Source: Rhizobium sp. Leaf262 (GTDB lineage: Bacteria > Pseudomonadota > Alphaproteobacteria > Rhizobiales > Rhizobiaceae). From it: a stretch of DNA of 64,000 nt. The position numbers and the translations under genes are program-made. Where the stretch lies: assembly GCF_001422245.1 (NCBI RefSeq), contig NZ_LMMM01000005.1:122258-186257 (forward strand). The letters run 5' to 3'. Of this stretch, positions 60,049-64,000 are shown one piece after another. The notes beneath the pieces are model-generated. The model was not told where the DNA came from. It ran no database searches and worked only from the letters and a program-made list of their open reading frames with translations. Every line of letters starts with the position of its first letter. The first letter of the stretch is position 1.

Positions 60049-61278
60049 TTAGCCGAGGCGAGGTCGACGCTTTTCCGGACGGCGCTCCGTGAGGAAAAAG
60101 GCCAGACCGGATGCGGGAAGCGCAAAGCCGAGCCAGGATGCGGCAGCCCAATGGCCATGCGCATAGGCCCATCCACCAAACGCCGAACCGACAGCGCCAC
60201 CCATGAAAAACGTCGCCATGAAGATGCCGTTGAGGCGGCTGCGGAATTCAGCACCCAGCGTGAAGATGGCGCGCTGGCCAAGCACCAGATTGGTGGTGAC
60301 GGCAAAATCCAGCACGATGGCCGCGACCACCAGCAATGCCAGCGACAGATACGATCCCTCAGGCGCGATATGGGTGATGAGGAATGCAGCCGCTCCCGCC
60401 GTCAGCGCGGCGAATGTCGCCACCCACGTCCAGCCACGGTCGGCCATGCGCCCGGCGATGGGTGCCGCAACCGCACCGGCAGCACCGGCCAGAGCAAAGA
60501 GCGCGATTTCACTCTGCGACAGCCGGAAGGCCGGGCCGCTGAGGTAAAGCGGTGTGACCGTCCAGAACAGGCTGAAGGCGGAAAACATGCTGGCCTGATA
60601 GAGCGCGCGCCGCTGGAGCAGGCGTGTGTTGACGGCAAGCCTGGCCATGGAAGCGAGCAGTGCACCGTAGGGCAGTTTCGCTTCCGGCATGCGGCGCGGC
60701 AGCAAGCGGTAGAGAACGATGGCCAGCACGGCCATCGCCGCTGCCGATATCCAGAACACGCCGCGCCATGAGACGACGTCCGAGAGAAGGCTCGAGACCG
60801 GTCGTGCCAGCATGATGCCAATCATCAATCCGCTCATGATGCTGCCGACAACGCGACCGCGCTTGGCTTCCGGCGTCATATGCGCGGCCAGAGGTACGAT
60901 CATCTGAACCGCAACCGAGCTTATGCCAACGAGGAAGACGGCGAGCAGAAACGGCGCCGCATGGGGTGCCATTGCCGCACCGATCAGGGCGATGACCGCC
61001 ATCGCAACCGTCGTCACGATCAGCTTTCGATTTTCGATGAGGTCGCCCAGCGGCACAACGAACAGCAGACCAAGGCCGTAACCGATCTGCGTCAGCGTCA
61101 CGATCAGCCCCGTCGCAGCAGCAGACAGCCCAAGCTCTGCACCGATGGGACCGGCAAGTGGCTGGGCATAATAGATATTGGCTGCGATCAGACCGGAAGC
61201 CATGGCCAGCAGAAAGATCATGGGGGAAGAGAGCGCCTCTTCCCGAGCAGGCTCGTCACCAAGCACAATTGACGTCAT
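60049..61278 (-). CDS. MFS drug/metabolite efflux transporter
   Basis: A 409-residue, 12-span major facilitator protein of the drug-exporter type. It has AQPLAGPIGAELGLSAAATGL in span 1-2, LGDLIENRKLIV in the 2-3 loop, and RGRVVGSIMSGLMIGIMLARP in span 5. Substrates are unknown. It follows a TetR-family gene in the same direction by 47 nt and carries its own copy of the palindromic operator, so induction through that regulator is likely. Confidence 0.9.
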   Translation of the reverse strand: MTSIVLGDEPAREEALSSPMIFLLAMASGLIAANIYYAQPLAGPIGAELGLSAAATGLIVTLTQIGYGLGLLFVVPLGDLIENRKLIVTTVAMAVIALIGAAMAPHAAPFLLAVFLVGISSVAVQMIVPLAAHMTPEAKRGRVVGSIMSGLMIGIMLARPVSSLLSDVVSWRGVFWISAAAMAVLAIVLYRLLPRRMPEAKLPYGALLASMARLAVNTRLLQRRALYQASMFSAFSLFWTVTPLYLSGPAFRLSQSEIALFALAGAAGAVAAPIAGRMADRGWTWVATFAALTAGAAAFLITHIAPEGSYLSLALLVVAAIVLDFAVTTNLVLGQRAIFTLGAEFRSRLNGIFMATFFMGGAVGSAFGGWAYAHGHWAAASWLGFALPASGLAFFLTERRPEKRRPRLG

Positions 61279-61291
61279 TGTCTATCTCCAA

Positions 61292-61313
61292 TTTGGAAAC
61301 GATTATTTCCAAA
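61292..61313. promoter_or_regulatory. TetR-type operator upstream of the MFS gene
   Basis: Inverted repeat TTTGGAAA-CGATTA-TTTCCAAA, 14 nt upstream of the MFS start. A near copy lies before the tetR gene at 61956. Confidence 0.75.
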
Positions 61314-61325
61314 ATAAGCAAAAAT

Positions 61326-61946
61326 TCAGTCGAATACCTTCATGGCAATATCGACCACTGCACTCAGTTCCTCCCGCGTCGGGGCGGTTTTGCCGACGAC
61401 GCGAATTCCGTAGAGAATGCAAAGCGCGGTCTTTGCCAGCGCCCCCGCATCCTTGGCAGACGTGACGCTGCCATCCGCCTGCCCTTCGCGCACAAGACGG
61501 ATCAGAATCTTCTCGCGCGCCTCGATTGCAACGCGCACCACGCGGGCCGTGTCCTCATCCAGCGACGCCAGATCAGCCGTGGCACCGACGACGAGACAAC
61601 CGCGCCCGCCCGATTGCCCGGCAGATGCATCGGCATAAAAATTCATTGCCGCCAGCAGCCGCTCATGCCCCGTTTTGCCAGGCCGGACAGCCGCTTCGAA
61701 GCGCTGCGTCTGCACCAGCTTGTAGCGCTCGACCGCGGCGATATAGATATCCTTCTTGTCCTTGAAGGCCTTGTAGAGACTGCCCTGTGTCAACTCCATG
61801 GCCTGCGTCAGATCCCCCACCGAGGTTGCGTGGTAACCGCGCTCGGAAAACACGCCGATGGCCTTGTCGATGGCCTGATCGACATCGAACTCGCGCGGGC
61901 GACCGCGCTGGCGTGTTAGGGTTGAGAGTGAAAGGCTCTGTGTCAT
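61326..61946 (-). CDS. TetR-family transcriptional repressor
   Basis: A 206-residue regulator with an N-terminal TetR helix-turn-helix (about 20-65; FDVDQAIDKAIGVFSERGYHATSVGDLTQAM, then LTQGSLYKAFKDKKDIY) and a ligand-binding C-terminal half. It precedes the MFS gene and both start regions carry similar palindromes, so it probably represses itself and the pump. The ATG 61946 fits the HTH spacing; an upstream frame to 62021 crosses the operator. Confidence 0.92.
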   Translation of the reverse strand: MTQSLSLSTLTRQRGRPREFDVDQAIDKAIGVFSERGYHATSVGDLTQAMELTQGSLYKAFKDKKDIYIAAVERYKLVQTQRFEAAVRPGKTGHERLLAAMNFYADASAGQSGGRGCLVVGATADLASLDEDTARVVRVAIEAREKILIRLVREGQADGSVTSAKDAGALAKTALCILYGIRVVGKTAPTREELSAVVDIAMKVFD

Positions 61947-61955
61947 GGACGCAAT

Positions 61956-61977
61956 ATAGAAAACGATCGTTTCCAAA
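61956..61977. promoter_or_regulatory. TetR-type operator upstream of the tetR gene
   Basis: AGAAAACGAT-CGTTTCCAAA, matching the operator at 61292 at most positions (shared AAACGAT and TTTCCAAA). It lies 10 nt before the tetR start. Confidence 0.7.
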
Positions 61978-62044
61978 TCAAGCAAAATCTTGCGCCCGGT
62001 ACCATAAACGACCGGACGCATGAAACAGAAGCGCGAGATCGTGG

Positions 62045-62758
62045 TCAGGCAGCCTTGCGACCGAACAGTTTCAGCTGCGGGCTGGAGCGTACGACACGCA
62101 CCGGCAGCAGCGCCAAAACCTCATCGGCGAAGCTGCGAACATTGTCCATCGCCTTGTCGATATTGCTGACCTTCTGACAGTCGAGCGCGGCCAGCGTGCC
62201 GCCGTAATCGAAAATGTCGCGGAAGGCTGCACGTTCGGCAATGGCCGTGTTGAGCACGCGAACATTCTTTTCCGCCAGCAGTGCCTTGACCAGCAGCATG
62301 GAACGCGTGCTGATCATGGCGTTGACGCGGGTCAACACGACCGAATGGTTGATGGCCATGTTCATCTTGCGGTTCAAAAACGCGATATGCTCCAGCACCT
62401 CAGCAGCGCCGCGCGCATCCATGGCCGAGCCCTGCACCGGAATGATGACGTGATCGGAAATGCCGAGCGCCATCGTCAGCAGCGGGCTCTTCGTGCCCGG
62501 CAGATCGATGATGAAACAGTCGGTATTGCCGCGGTTCTCGCGAATATGCGTTTCCAGCGACGCCATGGTGACGTGCGAGATGACCGAAAGGTTCTTCATC
62601 TCCCCCGACATCTCCGACCAGCGCGAAATCCACAATTGCGGATCGGCATCCAGAACCGTCACACGATGGCCGGTGCGCGCAAGCTCGGTCGCCAACAGCA
62701 ACACCGCCGTCGTCTTCCCCGCCCCACCCTTGGTATTTGCAAACGTAATGACTGGCAT
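62045..62758 (-). CDS. Orphan ParA/MinD-family ATPase
   Basis: A 237-residue deviant Walker ATPase with MPVITFANTKGGAGKTTAV at the N terminus (P loop KGGAGKTT), VTVLDADPQ (switch I), DCFIIDLPGTKSPLL (switch II) and VVLTRVNAM. Such proteins position DNA or other cargo. No ParB or parS-like site is seen next to it, so cargo is unknown. Start ATG 62758 after GGGGG was preferred to 62788. An upstream motif shared with ddlB suggests cell-cycle expression. Confidence 0.9.
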   Translation of the reverse strand: MPVITFANTKGGAGKTTAVLLLATELARTGHRVTVLDADPQLWISRWSEMSGEMKNLSVISHVTMASLETHIRENRGNTDCFIIDLPGTKSPLLTMALGISDHVIIPVQGSAMDARGAAEVLEHIAFLNRKMNMAINHSVVLTRVNAMISTRSMLLVKALLAEKNVRVLNTAIAERAAFRDIFDYGGTLAALDCQKVSNIDKAMDNVRSFADEVLALLPVRVVRSSPQLKLFGRKAA

Positions 62759-62842
62759 ATGGCCCCCAAATGCAGAGCCTGAATTCATCGCTCTTCACCG
62801 CACCGCGAGATTCATGGTGCATGGGATATTGTTAACGAAGAT

Positions 62843-62858
62843 GGTTAATGAAGTGCTA
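62843..62858. promoter_or_regulatory. CtrA-like site upstream of the ParA-like gene
   Basis: TTAA-TGAAGTG-CTAA lies in GGTTAATGAAGTG, a 13-mer identical to that upstream of ddlB (11407), in the same orientation to its gene and at a similar distance (85 versus 103 nt). Confidence 0.45.
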
Positions 62859-62928
62859 ATGTGAGATGCGAGGTTTTGTATGGGCGGGGTGGAAGCCTGC
62901 AGTGATGGGGGGGCACGGCCCTGCAACC

Positions 62929-63066
62929 ACACCCGCCGCCCTTATGCTGAGGCGCCCCGCAGGGGCCTCGAAGCATCCGGCCACGCACTCGTGCCCCAAG
63001 CCCGCAACCCCCGTCCTTCGAGGCCCCTACGGGGCACCTCAGGATGAGGGTTGCTCTGTTGTGCCA
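62929..63066. repeat. Large palindromic repeat (family D), unit 1
   Basis: Arms CCCTTATGCTGAGGCGCCCC...CCTCGAAGC and CTTCGAGG...GGGGCACCTCAGGATGAGGG face each other around a ~40-nt centre. First of a 3.5-copy array. Confidence 0.88.
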
Positions 63067-63098
63067 TGCTTTTAACGTCATTTATAGCAACCGCCCAC

Positions 63099-63243
63099 CA
63101 CACCCGCCGTCCTCATGCTGAGGCGCTTTGGCCGAAGGGCAAAGCCTCGAAGCATCCGCCACGCACTCCTGCCTCGAGCCCGCAACCCTCGCCCTTCGAG
63201 GCTCCTGCGGGGCACCTCAGGATGAGGGTTGCTGCGTTGTGCC
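63099..63243. repeat. Large palindromic repeat (family D), unit 2
   Basis: Same layout as unit 1: CACACCCGCCG, CCTCATGCTGAGGCGC, then CAAAGCCTCGAAGCATCCG, and a right arm ending CACCTCAGGATGAGGGTTGC. The GGCCGAAGGGCAAAGC insertion is shared with unit 3. Confidence 0.88.
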
Positions 63244-63315
63244 CCGCATCGTTGCCCAAAGTATTCCTTATACCATGCTTGCACTCTGTCTTAAGTCAGT
63301 CGCTGCAACCGCCTG

Positions 63316-63465
63316 CCACACCCGCCGCCCTCATGCTGAGGCGCTTTGGCCGAAGGACAAAGCCTCGAAGCATCCGCCGCGTGCTCTGCCCCAAGCCCGC
63401 AACCCTCGCCCTTCGAGGCTCCGGCTGCGCCTGCGCGCCTCAGGATGAGGGTTGCTCTGTTGTGC
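63316..63465. repeat. Large palindromic repeat (family D), unit 3
   Basis: Full unit with GCTTTGGCCGAAGGACAAAGC in the left arm and GGCTCCGGCTGCGCCTGCGC before CTCAGGATGAGGG in the right arm. Unit spacing is 170, 220 and 187 nt measured at the shared TATGCTGAG/CATGCTGAG. Confidence 0.88.
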
Positions 63466-63502
63466 CCAGTCTCTTCCTCCGCCCTCTCCAGGGCAAGGCC
63501 CG

Positions 63503-63560
63503 CCACACCCGCCGCCCTCATGCTGAGGTGCCCCGCAGGGGCCTCGAAGCATCCAGCCTC
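63503..63560. repeat. Half unit of the family D repeat
   Basis: Only the left arm (CACACCCGCCG, CCTCATGCTGAGGTGCC, GGGGCCTCGAAGCATCC) is present; the right arm is missing. Confidence 0.85.
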
Positions 63561-64000
63561 ACCCTCCAAATCCAATCCTGTCAAAAACCCCGGCCACCGC
63601 TTGCCCAAGCTTCGCCGTTCACGCGGCAGCACCTGCCCGTGGCATGACCTTCTCTCAGTGTCCATCGCCATTTGCGGCCATGGGTATTCGGACGGGGCGC
63701 TGTAAGTTGCCTCGTTGGGTAGTCTAAGAATGGCACCTCGCAGCGCCCCGTTCAGCTCTTTTGGCCAAACAGCGATCCTCTTGCCACGGCTGGCAGAACC
63801 CGGGAGGGCAAGGGGGCCTTGCCGTTGGAACGGTCGGACATGTTCAAGGTCCGACCCTCAACCCTCCGGGTGGCGATGGCCCGTTGCCGGATCATCGCCC
63901 TGCCAGTTCGGCCACATCTGCCCTCGAGGATGCGAGGCTTCATTCTGACGAAGCGCCCGCAGCCATCGATCCGTTCTCCGCAAGGGCGATCCACAGCGCA
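63561..64000. other. Unassigned end of window
   Basis: About 440 nt with no gene that can be supported. Two short overlapping frames (plus 63715-63948, minus 63752-63994) are Arg/Gly/Cys-rich and look like chance open frames. A frame from ATG 63839 stays open on the plus strand to the window edge and could be the start of a gene that continues outside. Confidence 0.3.

Noticed and set aside
62929..63560. CRISPR-like repeat-spacer array
   Set aside because: Units are about 140-nt palindromes with spacers of unequal length and only 3.5 copies; no cas genes are near. A dispersed palindromic repeat family fits better.
63715..63994. Overlapping ORFs of 77 and 80 codons at the right end
   Set aside because: Both are Arg/Gly/Pro-rich without motif or ribosome site, on opposite strands of the same bases; coding cannot be supported.

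Overview
The window is chromosomal DNA from an alphaproteobacterium of the Rhizobiaceae, most like Agrobacterium/Rhizobium. The basis is the gene order of the division and cell-wall (dcw) cluster, a long FtsZ with a Pro/Ala-rich linker, betaine-lipid genes (btaAB), a PPi-dependent phosphofructokinase, GANTC and CtrA-like promoter sites, and dispersed palindromic repeats of rhizobial style. The species was not determined. No tRNA or 5S/16S/23S rRNA gene was recognised; the one structural RNA gene is rnpB.

Region 1 (1-28.6 kb) is the dcw cluster, read on the minus strand. From the right it runs mraZ, rsmH, ftsL, ftsI, murE, murF, mraY, murD, ftsW, murG, murC, murB, then ddlB, ftsQ, ftsA, ftsZ, followed by lpxC, bamD, recN and the 5' part of ligA. 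Most neighbours are a few bases apart or overlap by 1-13 nt. The run is split between murB and ddlB by about 2.9 kb of accessory DNA. This holds three very small membrane-protein genes trailing murB, a plus-strand MHS-family transporter, and a 42-codon gene for a secreted Cys-containing peptide. Upstream of mraZ are four TGGG boxes at an exact 10-bp period and a CtrA-like site. rnpB lies just beyond.

Region 2 (29-42.9 kb) holds two tandem paralogous FAD oxidoreductases separated by a 71-bp-arm inverted repeat, then several wall hydrolases: a lytic transglycosylase, an AmpD-like amidase, an SLT lipoprotein, a GH25 lysozyme and an MltB-like transglycosylase. Interspersed are a DjlA-like co-chaperone, pfp, a divergent LysE-like protein and btaA-btaB with a possible Pho box.

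Region 3 (42.9-58.4 kb) carries metabolism and regulation: an ArsR-methyltransferase regulator with metF and an 18-bp palindromic operator; soxR divergent from a VOC protein with a 22-bp palindrome in a 19-bp-spacer promoter; a NIT-domain chemoreceptor; ettA; an alpha/beta hydrolase; a GIY-YIG protein; an orphan antitoxin-like protein; a CoA-transferase/TPP-enzyme pair; a HugZ-like protein; RidA; a DUF442 protein and an epimerase-like protein.

Region 4 (58.5-64 kb) has an L,D-transpeptidase preceded by a perfect TTAA-N7-TTAA box, a TetR regulator with an MFS pump and two matching operators, an orphan ParA ATPase, and a gene-poor end with 3.5 copies of a large palindromic repeat. Four repeat families (A-D) occur between genes from 30 kb onward.
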